DNA of 64,000 nucleotides from Limnoglobus roseus (GTDB taxonomy: Bacteria > Planctomycetota > Planctomycetia > Gemmatales > Gemmataceae): assembly GCF_008254045.1 (NCBI RefSeq), contig NZ_CP042425.1, forward strand, positions 1 to 64,000, read 5' to 3'. Position numbers and translations under genes: made by a program. Positions 8,982-17,582 of the stretch are shown here, piece after piece. Below the pieces are notes generated by a model, which made no database searches, had not been told where the DNA came from, and was given only the letters and a program-made list of their open reading frames with translations. How positions within the stretch are numbered: position 1 is the stretch's first letter; each line of letters begins with the position of its first letter.

Positions 8982-9842
8982 ATGAGCCGAGATGGACTGT
9001 TTCTGACGGCCGCTCAATGGCGGCACATCCCGCACACGTTGCACCGCAAGAAAAACCTGATTCTGCAAGGCCCGCCCGGCGTCGGGAAGTCGTTCGTCGC
9101 GTCGCGAATCGCGCGCGAATTCGTCGGCGACGACAGTGGCCGGTCGGCGTGGGTGCAGTTCCACCCGTCGTACTCTTACGAAGACTTCATCCAGGGCTTA
9201 CGGCCGGACGAGGGCGGCGGATTTCGCCTTCGGGACGGTCCGTTCCACGCCTTCGCCCGCCGGGCCGCCGACGACCCGGAACGCGCGTACCTGTTCGTGA
9301 TCGACGAGATCAACCGGGCGAACCTCAGCAAAGTGTTCGGCGAACTCTTCTCCCTGCTGGAAGCCGACCGGCGTGGTCCCGGCTTCGCCATGCCACTGAC
9401 CTACGCCCGGTCGCTCGCCGACACGTTCTACGTCCCGGAAAACCTGTTCGTCTTGGGGTTGATGAACACGGCCGACCGCTCGCTGGCGCTGGTGGACTAC
9501 GCCCTCCGGCGGCGGTTTGCGTTCATCGATCTGCGGCCCGCGTTCGACTCCCCCGCCTTCCGCGAGCAACTCGAACAAGCCGGGGCGAGTGCGAAGCTAG
9601 TCCGACACATCATCACGGCGATGACGCGACTCAACGAAGCGATCCGCAGCGAAACCGGCACACTCGGCCCCGGCTTCGAGGTCGGCCACAGTTTCTTCTG
9701 CCCACGCGACGGCACGACGGCCGACGAAGCGTGGTTCGCCGACGTGATCGAATCCGAGGTCGCACCGCTGCTCCGCGAATACTTTCTCGACGACCCGGAC
9801 CGGGCGGAGGCGGAGATTCGCGCCCTCCGACTGCCGCCGTGA
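8982..9842 (+). CDS. mcrB: McrB-like AAA+ motor of a McrBC restriction system
   Basis: 286 residues, essentially only the AAA+ motor: Walker A GPPGVGKS, Walker B LFVIDEINRAN and the McrB signature MNTADRSLALVDYALRRRF. McrB motors hydrolyse GTP and drive translocation while McrC cuts. Classical McrB (~460 aa) begins with a DNA-recognition domain for modified cytosine; here nothing precedes the motor, so target recognition must come from elsewhere or from McrC. Its stop overlaps the GTG start of mcrC (GTGA, 9839-9842), as in a tightly coupled pair. An upstream in-frame start at 8862 would add ~40 residues of no recognisable type and lie upstream of the promoter. Confidence 0.88.
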   Translation: MSRDGLFLTAAQWRHIPHTLHRKKNLILQGPPGVGKSFVASRIAREFVGDDSGRSAWVQFHPSYSYEDFIQGLRPDEGGGFRLRDGPFHAFARRAADDPERAYLFVIDEINRANLSKVFGELFSLLEADRRGPGFAMPLTYARSLADTFYVPENLFVLGLMNTADRSLALVDYALRRRFAFIDLRPAFDSPAFREQLEQAGASAKLVRHIITAMTRLNEAIRSETGTLGPGFEVGHSFFCPRDGTTADEAWFADVIESEVAPLLREYFLDDPDRAEAEIRALRLPP

Positions 9843-10864
9843 TCCCGGTCGCCAACGTCTACTACCTGCTCTGCTACGCCTGGGATTTCCCCCTCTCGCG
9901 GGATCACGCCCGCATCGCATCGCTGCCGTTCCTCACCCGGCCGGACTTCTTCGCGGCCCTGCTGATCCGCGGCACGGAGCAACTCTTGAAGCGCGGCCCG
10001 GACCGCGGGTACACGACGGTAATCGAAGAGTCACCGCGGCCGCGGGGCAAGCTCGACCTGGTCGCTACTGCGAAGGCGCACGGCTTCGCGAAGCCGACGG
10101 TCGTGTGCGCGAGCGACGACCTGACGCACGACACGCCGCAGAACCGCGTCTTGAAGGCCACGCTGCGAACCCTCGCCCACTGCCGCGACGTGAACCGCCG
10201 ACAAGCCGACCACTGTGCCGCGCTGGCAAGTCGCTTCGCCGACGTGCGTGACATCGCACTGTCACCGGTCGCGTTCGCCGCAGTGCGGCTGAGCCGGAAC
10301 AACCGCCACTATCGTTTCCTGCTGCAAGTGTGCCGTCTGTTGTTCGAGAACCGTCTGCCCGACCCGCGGCCCGGCGAGGTGCTGTTCGCCGACTTCGTCC
10401 GCGACGACCGGCAGATGGCCCGCGTCTTCGAAGCGTTCGTGCGGAACTTCTACCGCCGCGAACAGTCAGCCTTCCCGCGCGTCGGCAGCGAGCGGTTCGG
10501 CTGGCGGCGGGTCGAAGCGTCGGCCGCCGACCGCGATCTGCTGCCGGAGATGCGGACCGACGTGTCGCTGACTTCGCCGACGCGGAAGTTGGTGATCGAC
10601 GCGAAGTTCTACCGCGAGACGCTGAGTTCGCACTACGACACGCCGAGCGTCCACGCGGCCAACCTGTACCAACTGCTCGCGTACCTGCAAAACCAGGAGG
10701 CGAAGCCGGGACAATCGCTGGAGGGGTTGTTGCTCTACCCGACGACCGGGCGGGAGTTGGACTTGAACTACGTCCTGCACGGGCAGCGCGTGCGGGTGGC
10801 GACGGTGGACCTAGCCGCCGAGTGGCAGGCGATTCATGCCCGGATGTTGGAGGTGATCGCATGA
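9839..10864 (+). CDS. mcrC: McrC-like PD-(D/E)xK nuclease subunit
   Basis: 341 residues starting VIPVANVYYLLCYAWDF, the usual McrC N-terminus. The nuclease motif is visible at ~residues 240-265: the Asp in MRTDVSL and the D-x-K in LVIDAKFY. McrC binds the McrB hexamer and supplies the DNA cut. The GTG start at 9839 overlaps the mcrB stop, which fixes the reading. The complex would restrict DNA by modification or structure; target type is unknown because no recognition domain is attached to McrB. The next gene on the same strand begins 92 bases later with its own promoter block, so it is probably not part of the operon. Confidence 0.88.
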   Translation: MIPVANVYYLLCYAWDFPLSRDHARIASLPFLTRPDFFAALLIRGTEQLLKRGPDRGYTTVIEESPRPRGKLDLVATAKAHGFAKPTVVCASDDLTHDTPQNRVLKATLRTLAHCRDVNRRQADHCAALASRFADVRDIALSPVAFAAVRLSRNNRHYRFLLQVCRLLFENRLPDPRPGEVLFADFVRDDRQMARVFEAFVRNFYRREQSAFPRVGSERFGWRRVEASAADRDLLPEMRTDVSLTSPTRKLVIDAKFYRETLSSHYDTPSVHAANLYQLLAYLQNQEAKPGQSLEGLLLYPTTGRELDLNYVLHGQRVRVATVDLAAEWQAIHARMLEVIA

Positions 10865-10897
10865 CAAACGACATACAAGCCGTGACTATTTAGCCTC

Positions 10898-10934
10898 GAC
10901 GCGGAGGCATTACGAAGCGGATCGCGGTACGATG
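10898..10934 (+). promoter_or_regulatory. Upstream block shared by the two conserved-tail paralogues (copy 2)
   Basis: Matches 4948-4984 (other strand) at 33 of 37 bases and contains TACGAT (10928-10933), 23 bases before ATG 10957. The distance to the start codon is the same, within one base, in both copies. Confidence 0.6.
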
Positions 10935-10956
10935 GCAGCACCAGAGGGCCACGGGG

Positions 10957-11631
10957 ATGACAGAAGAGGAATGGCTTCGCGGTCAGTCACCAGAGCCACT
11001 TATTGAAAAAATCGAACAACTGCATCTATCGCGAAAAATCTCACTTCTTGGACTCGCGTTTTGCGCCCGTCTGGCTTCCCTTGTAACCGACTCTCGGCAT
11101 CGGAACGTCTTCCTTGGCGCCGAAGACTACTTCGAGGGCATCATCACAACGGAGCAATTCGATCGTCTCCTGAAGCCGGTAATCGCGATGTGGGCGCAAG
11201 AGGGGTTCCGAACCGCAGACTCGATCGAGAACTGCCTTACTGCGGCAGCGCGACATGCATTGCAGGACGGAAACGCCATCTATCTGGCAAGATTTGTCGC
11301 TATGGCAAAAGGCTTGGAAGCAGGTCCTGAAGATAGCGTTGAATGCCAGAGGGGCATTTCAACAGAAGAGACAGCACTCTGTGAGTTGATCCGTGACATC
11401 TTCGGCAACCCCTTCCGCCCCGTCGCTATCGACTCAGCGTGGCTCACGCCCACCACCGTCGCCATCGCCGAAGGCATATACGCCGAGAAAGCCTTCGACC
11501 GCCTGCCGATCCTGGCCGACGCCCTGCAAGACGCCGGGTGCGAGAACGCAGACATCCTGACGCACCTGCGAAGCGACGGCCCGCACGTCAAAGGGTGCTG
11601 GGCGTTGGACTTGGTTCTCGGCAAGGAATGA
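10957..11631 (+). CDS. Conserved-tail family protein, paralogue 2 (function unknown)
   Basis: 224 residues starting MTEEEWLRGQ. The C-terminal ~80 residues (LIRDIFGNPFRPVA, AFDRLPILADALQDAGCE, SDGPHVKGCW, DLVLGKE) nearly repeat those of the gene at 4184-4924, in protein and in DNA. The N-terminal two thirds share only a loose helical pattern with it and are visibly poorer in G and C than the tail. No signal peptide, membrane segment or catalytic motif is visible. It follows mcrBC but has the family's own upstream block, so a link to restriction is not supported by arrangement alone. Confidence 0.78.
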   Translation: MTEEEWLRGQSPEPLIEKIEQLHLSRKISLLGLAFCARLASLVTDSRHRNVFLGAEDYFEGIITTEQFDRLLKPVIAMWAQEGFRTADSIENCLTAAARHALQDGNAIYLARFVAMAKGLEAGPEDSVECQRGISTEETALCELIRDIFGNPFRPVAIDSAWLTPTTVAIAEGIYAEKAFDRLPILADALQDAGCENADILTHLRSDGPHVKGCWALDLVLGKE

Positions 11632-11720
11632 ACGCGAATTGCTCCACCTGCACCGAACGAAGCATTCGGGCGAGGGCCTGTCTTTAGCAGCAAGGCCGGT
11701 GCTCCCAACTTCGCGCGACG

Positions 11721-11748
11721 AAAAAGGCCCACCCGTTTCGGGTGGGCC
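11721..11748 (-). terminator. Intrinsic terminator of the secretin gene
   Basis: A ten-base-pair stem with a three-base loop (11726-11748, core GGCCCACCCG), followed on the minus strand by five T residues. It lies 22 bases past the secretin stop in the convergent gap with the gene ending at 11631. The rest of the gap (11632-11720) shows nothing further. Confidence 0.85.
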
Positions 11749-11770
11749 TTCGCGAGTCGAACTCGTCGCC

Positions 11771-14700
11771 TTACGGCGTCGCGTTGCCGAGGCCGCCTTC
11801 CGAGGTCTGGCGGGCTTCTTCTTCGCTGTTGATGATGATCCGCGGCGTCACCATCAGCATGACGTGGCGGGTTTCCGTACCGATCCCGATGTTCTTGAAC
11901 AGGCGGTTCAGGTACGGCACTTGGGCCAACACCGGCGGGCCGAACTCGTTCCGGCCCTGGGCCAGCGTCTTCAGGCCGCCGAGGAGCACCGTGCCGCCGT
12001 CCGGGACCGCGACCGTCGTTTGGGCCGAAATTTCGGTGAACGACGGCTGTTGGTAGAACTGCGTGAACGGGATCGGCTGACCTTGCGAGCCGCCTTCGAA
12101 CACCGGCGTCACGAACGTCGTGATCGGGAACAGCGGCACGTTCGCACTCGCCAGGGCGGTCAGCGACGGCGTCAGGTTGAGCCGCACGAATCGCCGGTCG
12201 GACGAGATGACCGCTTGCACCGTCACGCTCACACCGCCCTGCGACCCACCACCTTGCTGCGGGTTGAAGCCCTGGCCGATGGGCACCGGGGTGTTCTGCG
12301 GCAGGTAGACGAACTGCCCGCCGACGTTCAGCACTTGCAGACCCGTCGTGAAGAAGGCGAGGTCGCCGACGAACACCGTCGAAGTCTGGCCGTTGAACAG
12401 CGTGATCTTCGGGGCTTGCATGATGTTGACGCGGCGATTCCCCTGCGCGGCTTCCAGGAACATGTAGACCTGGATGTCGTTGAGGAACGCCAGGCCCAGC
12501 GACAGGCCGCCGTTGGTGGTTGGCCCGAGGCTCGGCTGGTAGCCCCCGAACGGCGGCAGGCTGAGGCCGAAGCTCGACGGTTTGATCGGCACGCCGAGGT
12601 CCGACGTGAAGCTCGTCGCCGGCGAGTACCCCACGACGCCGTTGCTGCGGATGTCGTTGAGGAACGGTTGCGGCCGGAACTGGCTGGTCGCGAACTCCCG
12701 CTCCAGGGTGGTGTTGTTCGTCTTGATGTTCATCGAGAAGTCGACGCCGACCCGCTCGAAGAACGCTTCCGACAGACTCACCACGCGGATTTCCACCGAC
12801 ACCGACAGGTCTTGCAGGCGACGCAAGGAGTCGAGCAGTTGTTGGACTTCGCCGATCACGTCGGCCGTCTGGTTGACGACGAGCGCACCGCCGATGTCGT
12901 AGTACGAGATGTTACCCGCACCACCGAGTTCGCTCCACGAGTACGGCCGGACCATGCCCGTGACGAGCTTCATCAACTGCTGGCTGTACACCGACCGCTG
13001 CGGCGACATGGCAATGTTGCCCGTGCCCGCGTTCGTGTTCTGGAGCACGCCCGTCCCGGTGACGTTCGGCACGCCGCCCGGATTCGCCCCGCTGACGAGT
13101 TCGCCGCCCCGCATGCCGTTCCGTGACGTGCCAATCGGGGCCGACCCCGCGCCGGCGACGCCTTGAAGGTCCGGCAGGTTGCGTTGCGAGGCGAACGCAC
13201 CCGACAGCGTTTGGTGCGGCGAGAGGCCGTATTCCGGGATCGGCGTCACCAGGTCCATGACGTGGAAGACCTTCGTGACGAGCCGGCCCTTCGACCGTTT
13301 CGTGGTGGTGATCTTCACCACGTTGTTCTCGACGACGTAGGCCAACCGAGCCTTGTCGAGCAACAGCGTCAGCGTGTCCTTCCACGACAGGTCTTTGAGG
13401 TCTTCGTTGACCGTGACGCTGTCCAGCGAAATCTTTTCGTCGTCCAGGGCGACGTCGTCGGTGACGATGTTCAGGCCGGACTTCGTGCGGACGACGTTAA
13501 TCGCCTCCCGCAGCGGCGTGTTGTCGAACTTCACCGACACGCTGCCCGAGAGAGTCGATTCGATCCGCCGTTCCGTCTCGGACATCCGCCGCTGGTACGG
13601 GTCCTCGCCCCGCCCAGCCGCGATGCGGGCACGGACCGGGTCGACCTTCAACGGCTGATCGTCGGTCAGCGTCGGGCCGTTCTTCGTAGCCGCGTTCAGC
13701 GCTTCCAGGTTGAACTTTTCGTTGTCCGACTCGATCTGCTTGAAGTCGGCGTTCCGCTTCGCGTACTTCGTCTGCTCGGCGATGAACGTGACGGCCGGGT
13801 TGTCCGGGTCGAGCACCTTCAATTGAGCGGCGAGCCGTTCGGCCTCGGCGAACTTCTTGTCCTTCATCAGGCCGTTGATCTCGGCCATCTTCTTCTTGAT
13901 CTCGTCCTGCTTCATCTGCTCGGCGAGGCTGGCCGCCATGCGGTCCTTGCGGACGGCGTTGTTGTCGTCGGCTTCCTTCTTGACGTAGTCGGCCGAGTGC
14001 TTCAGCTTCGTGTACCCGTCCAACCGCGTTTCGATCGGCCGGAGCAGGTTCGCTTGTCGGGCGGCCGACTGCGTGGAGCCGCGGACCTTGCCGCCGTACT
14101 CCTCCAGGATCTTCATGGCCGTGTCGGTTTCGCCGCGGCCCCAGGCTTCGCCGGCCGCCTTCATGGCGTCCAGCCCTTCACCGCGGAGCTTCTGGAAGGC
14201 GACTTCGGCCATCGCCCGCTGCTCGTCGCCGACCGTGTTGGTCGGCTTCTCGGCCACCTTCTCGGAAAGCGGCTTCAGGTCCGTGTTCACCGACGGCGGG
14301 TCGACCGGCAGCGGCCGGTAGCTGCCGACGCGGGCGGTGCCGGGGGCATCGTCCTTGCCGCTGGCGAGTTGCACCTTCGGGTCGGCCTTCGGTTCCGACT
14401 TCGGCTCACTCGTCTTCGCCATGCAGTCTTTCATGCACGTCTCGGCCGTGGCCTTTTGCTCGTCGGTGAGCAGGGCCGGGTCGATCTTGCCGAAGACTTC
14501 GAAGGCGGTGTCGTACTGCTTGTTCTTGTGGGCCGCGACGGCGTTCACGAACGCCTGTTGGGCCATCTTCTTGTTGCCGGCCGCCCGCTCCACATCGATC
14601 TGACGCAGGAGGGCTTGCGCGTCGGCCTTGGCCGCCGCGTCGCCGCCGTTGTGGGCCTGAATGGCGATCTTGTACGCCATGTCCAGGTCGCCGCGGGCGA

Positions 14701-16144
14701 GTTCTTTCGCCGCCGAGTCGAGCAGTTGGTTGCCGCCGACTTTCGCGAGGTTCGTCGGCACGACGAGGTCGGCGGTGCCGCCGGGCATCGTCTTCTCGGC
14801 CGTCGGCATCACGATCGTCGGCGGGATCAGCGAGTCCTTGGCGGGGTCGGTCCTAACGACCTTCGCGAGCTTCTCTTCGATCGGCTTCGTGTACAGTCCG
14901 AGGCTGGTCGAGAGTTCCTTGGCCATGCCGAGGGCCGCCTCGGCCTTGTCGTTCGCCTTGGCCGAGACTTGCAGGTCGGCTTCCTTCACCAACTTGTCGA
15001 TCATCTCCTTGCCGGACGTCTGGACCGACTGCGCCAGTTTCGCCGGGGAGTCTTCACCCGCGGTGAAGCTCGCGGCACTCAGGCGGGCCTTTTCGGCCAT
15101 CTCGCGGGCGGTGTCGGCCTTCTCGCGGGCTTCCACCACCAGACCTTGCTTGAGCAAGTCGCGGCCGTCGGCGACGAGCTTCAGCACGTCGGCCTTCGCC
15201 GCCTGGGCGTCGGAATTCATCACCGGGGCCGGCACGGCCTTCGTCGTGGTCGCGACCATTTCCGGTGCGGCCGACTTCATGTCGGCAGAAGTGGCCCGCA
15301 TCTCGCCCGCGAAACCGCCGTTGAGGCGGGGGGACGTCGGCGTCGTGTTCTTGGCCGTTGCCGTCGTGGCGGGGGCATTGCCCATCTTCTTGCGGAGCGA
15401 CACCTTGCTCGACTCGATCTGCGAGATGAGCGAATCGGGCCGGTCGCCGAAGTCCCAGATGCTGTAATCGCCGTGCAGATTCTTCGCCTGGTAGGCCATG
15501 TTCAGGGCCTGGTCCAGGTTCTGCAACCGCTCGGCGTCGGAGGCCGATTGCTGGCCGTAGAGCGTGCGGGCCTTCTTGAACAGGTCTTCCGACTGGGCGC
15601 GGTCGGCCTTCTTGCGGGACTCCTGCACGTCCTTGGTCAAGGCGGCGGGGGTGTCTTCGAACAACCCCCAGCGGTAGCCCTTGCTGACGGCGGCCTGGTT
15701 CGCCTGGGTGGCGAAGTCCTGGGCGGCGTCGATCTTGCCGGCCGCCAGCGCCTGACGGCCGAACTTCACCAGGTCCTTCGGCTCGCCGGTGGCGACGGTC
15801 TTCGCCGCCGGTTTGTTCATGGTCGCGAGTTTCTGGCGGGCGACTTCCGCGAGAACCGCTTCCGGCCGGTTCTCCGTGTACGCCAGCGGGACGCGCAGCT
15901 CTTGGGCCGCCTTCGCGAGCTTTTCCGCCCCGTCGAGGTCGCCCTTCTTCAGAGCCGACTGCGCCTGAGCGACGAGCGTGCGGGCCGTGTCCGAGTTATT
16001 GCTCGTGCTGGTCGGCACAGCCGACGAACTCGGGGGCAGCGATTGCGCCCGGGCGACTGTGGCCCCTGCCCCCGCCATCACGGGCACGAGCAACAGGCGG
16101 GCGGCCATGCCCTTCCAACCCCATTTTTTCGTCTGGAATGCCAT
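11771..16144 (-). CDS. Very long secretin (type II/III secretion or type IV pilus outer-membrane channel)
   Basis: 1457 residues. Signal sequence ending near VARAQS. Residues ~40-850 are helical, alanine/lysine-rich and tandem-repeat-like (units such as AQSALKKGDLDGAEKLAKAA), consistent with TPR-like sequence, with low-complexity linkers. Residues ~860-950 form an STN-type domain (FDNTPLREAINVVRTKSGLN to VVENNVVKITT). The C-terminal ~350 residues are the secretin channel (AVPDGGTVLLGGLKT, VPYLNRLFKN, LMVTPRIIINSE). Such proteins form the outer-membrane pore of secretion or pilus machines. Usual secretins are 450-750 aa, so about half of this protein is an added periplasmic region. Start 16144 follows a purine-rich RBS; six residues further upstream is possible. 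No other secretion genes are adjacent. Confidence 0.88.
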   Translation of the reverse strand: MAFQTKKWGWKGMAARLLLVPVMAGAGATVARAQSLPPSSSAVPTSTSNNSDTARTLVAQAQSALKKGDLDGAEKLAKAAQELRVPLAYTENRPEAVLAEVARQKLATMNKPAAKTVATGEPKDLVKFGRQALAAGKIDAAQDFATQANQAAVSKGYRWGLFEDTPAALTKDVQESRKKADRAQSEDLFKKARTLYGQQSASDAERLQNLDQALNMAYQAKNLHGDYSIWDFGDRPDSLISQIESSKVSLRKKMGNAPATTATAKNTTPTSPRLNGGFAGEMRATSADMKSAAPEMVATTTKAVPAPVMNSDAQAAKADVLKLVADGRDLLKQGLVVEAREKADTAREMAEKARLSAASFTAGEDSPAKLAQSVQTSGKEMIDKLVKEADLQVSAKANDKAEAALGMAKELSTSLGLYTKPIEEKLAKVVRTDPAKDSLIPPTIVMPTAEKTMPGGTADLVVPTNLAKVGGNQLLDSAAKELARGDLDMAYKIAIQAHNGGDAAAKADAQALLRQIDVERAAGNKKMAQQAFVNAVAAHKNKQYDTAFEVFGKIDPALLTDEQKATAETCMKDCMAKTSEPKSEPKADPKVQLASGKDDAPGTARVGSYRPLPVDPPSVNTDLKPLSEKVAEKPTNTVGDEQRAMAEVAFQKLRGEGLDAMKAAGEAWGRGETDTAMKILEEYGGKVRGSTQSAARQANLLRPIETRLDGYTKLKHSADYVKKEADDNNAVRKDRMAASLAEQMKQDEIKKKMAEINGLMKDKKFAEAERLAAQLKVLDPDNPAVTFIAEQTKYAKRNADFKQIESDNEKFNLEALNAATKNGPTLTDDQPLKVDPVRARIAAGRGEDPYQRRMSETERRIESTLSGSVSVKFDNTPLREAINVVRTKSGLNIVTDDVALDDEKISLDSVTVNEDLKDLSWKDTLTLLLDKARLAYVVENNVVKITTTKRSKGRLVTKVFHVMDLVTPIPEYGLSPHQTLSGAFASQRNLPDLQGVAGAGSAPIGTSRNGMRGGELVSGANPGGVPNVTGTGVLQNTNAGTGNIAMSPQRSVYSQQLMKLVTGMVRPYSWSELGGAGNISYYDIGGALVVNQTADVIGEVQQLLDSLRRLQDLSVSVEIRVVSLSEAFFERVGVDFSMNIKTNNTTLEREFATSQFRPQPFLNDIRSNGVVGYSPATSFTSDLGVPIKPSSFGLSLPPFGGYQPSLGPTTNGGLSLGLAFLNDIQVYMFLEAAQGNRRVNIMQAPKITLFNGQTSTVFVGDLAFFTTGLQVLNVGGQFVYLPQNTPVPIGQGFNPQQGGGSQGGVSVTVQAVISSDRRFVRLNLTPSLTALASANVPLFPITTFVTPVFEGGSQGQPIPFTQFYQQPSFTEISAQTTVAVPDGGTVLLGGLKTLAQGRNEFGPPVLAQVPYLNRLFKNIGIGTETRHVMLMVTPRIIINSEEEARQTSEGGLGNATP

Positions 16145-16532
16145 GGTCCTCTTCCCCTCCATTGGAAGACCGATTGCGAGCGCCCCGGCACACCCGAACG
16201 GTTGGTCGGATCTGCTTCCCCCGCGTCCCCCGACGCGGCGGCCCCACCCCAGGCGTTCCGTTCCCGGGGCGGTTTAGAGTGTGTGTAGGCGGGGGGCGAA
16301 TACCCATACCCGCAATTCCGGTCAAGCAGTTTTCGGGGGCACGTGAACGATTTTCGAGATTTTCCCTCACCCCCCGACCGGAAGGCGGGCGGTGAGCTAC
16401 CATTGGGGAAAACTACGCGGGCGGGGCGGGCATTGTAACGAGACGCGGTTCGGTCACTCGCCGCCGTTAGCCCATTCCCCGCTCGTTCGTCTTCTCTTTG
16501 AAACTCCTTCGCGAAACATGAGGTCGGGCACG
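16145..16532. other. Divergent intergenic region between the secretin and five-repeat-protein genes
   Basis: 388 bases without a gene. On the minus strand, TTGACC (16325-16320), a 17-base spacer and TATTCG (16302-16297) form a weak promoter candidate for the secretin, implying a leader of about 145 bases. On the plus strand I see only weak -10-like hexamers such as TACCAT near 16398. No repeat or palindrome of note. Confidence 0.4.
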
Positions 16533-17510
16533 ATGAAACGCTTCTTCTTCGGACTCGTGGCGGTGGCGGCCTTGACCGGCACGCTCGCCGCACAGACGGA
16601 CGTTAAGCCGAAACACCTGTACGGCCACGATCTGAAAGTGCGGCCGGTCGGCGAGCAGAACTTCAAGGCCGAGACGCCGAAGGTCGGCATCGAAGTCTTC
16701 CACGACACGGTGGGGAACGCCCTGCTGGCCGTCTCGGACAGCGGCAACATCGCGGCCGTGCCGTTCACCGCGGTCGGTGATAAGAAGGCCGCCGACTGGG
16801 CCTTCGCCCACGAACTCCGCGTCCGCAAGAGCACCGAAGAAGCCTTCACGAAGGACACGAAGAAGTACGCCATCGAAGCCTACAAGGACCTCGGCAGTGG
16901 CAACCTGCTCTACGTCACCGACCAGAAGACGATCGCCTTCGGCCCCCTCCCGAAAGACTTGAAGACGGAGGCGGAACCGGCCTTCCACCACGGCCTGACG
17001 CTGAAGGTCCGCGGGCTGAGTGAGGACGATTTCTCGAAGGCAAAGAAGTTCGGCGTGGACGTGTCGAAGGACGGTAACACGGGCGGGCTGATTTACGTGA
17101 CGGAGGCGGGTTCCATCGCCACGGCCGCCGCCCCCGCGGCCCCGCCGGGTGAGAGCGTGAAGGCCCCGAAGGCCCTCCACGGCATGAAACTGCAAGCCCG
17201 CAAGGCCGACGAAGGTGACTTCACCGCCCAGACCCGCGCTTACGCCGTTGAGGCCTACAGTGACCCGAACAGTGGCGCGGTCGTGTATTTCTGCGAGACC
17301 GGGGCGATTGCGACCGCCCCGCAACCGGCCCAGGTGACGAAAGGCCCGCCGCGGTGGCACCACTCGTTCTTGTTGAAGGCCCGGAAGCCGGGCGAGAAGG
17401 ATTTCGAGAAGGCCGCGAAGTTCGGCGTCGAAGCGTTCGTCGATCAGAACACCGGCCACACCGTCTACATCAGCGAAACCGGATCGATCGCGGTCGTGCC
17501 GGGCAAATAG
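16533..17510 (+). CDS. Secreted protein of five tandem ~55-65-residue repeats
   Basis: 325 residues. MKRFFFGLVAVAALTGTLAAQ is a clear signal peptide, which favours ATG 16533 over ATG 16518. The mature part is five copies of one unit: a start of type H-x-L-x-(V/A)-R, a central (D/A)F-x-K-x2-K-(F/Y)-(G/A)-(V/I)-(E/D) and an end of type (V/L)-x-(V/F)-(T/S/C)-(D/E)-(T/S)-G-x-I-A. The units start near residues 27, 85, 150, 220 and 275. The pattern suggests a beta-rich repeat exposed in the periplasm or on the surface. I do not recognise the family. It is divergent from the secretin gene and ends just before a palindrome in the convergent gap with thiL. Confidence 0.75.
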   Translation: MKRFFFGLVAVAALTGTLAAQTDVKPKHLYGHDLKVRPVGEQNFKAETPKVGIEVFHDTVGNALLAVSDSGNIAAVPFTAVGDKKAADWAFAHELRVRKSTEEAFTKDTKKYAIEAYKDLGSGNLLYVTDQKTIAFGPLPKDLKTEAEPAFHHGLTLKVRGLSEDDFSKAKKFGVDVSKDGNTGGLIYVTEAGSIATAAAPAAPPGESVKAPKALHGMKLQARKADEGDFTAQTRAYAVEAYSDPNSGAVVYFCETGAIATAPQPAQVTKGPPRWHHSFLLKARKPGEKDFEKAAKFGVEAFVDQNTGHTVYISETGSIAVVPGK

Positions 17511-17511
17511 C

Positions 17512-17582
17512 GGCGAGCGGGGGACGTAAGTCCCCTGATTCTAGTCCACGCGAGAATCGGGGGCTTACGTCCCCCGCTCGCC
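17512..17582. repeat. Nested palindrome, GGCGAGC family (copy B)
   Basis: Arms 17512-17542 and 17553-17582 are inverted copies (one-base bulge). Ends GGCGAGCGG and CCGCTCGCC; inner hairpin in the left arm GGGGAC, GTAA, GTCCCC. It fills the gap between two convergent genes and reaches the last base of the thiL stop codon, so it could terminate both transcripts. Confidence 0.9.

Noticed and set aside
13163..16288. A 1041-codon open frame on the plus strand
   Set aside because: It is antisense to the secretin gene. Its translation is Arg/Leu/Val-rich without motifs, as expected for the opposite strand of high-GC coding DNA.
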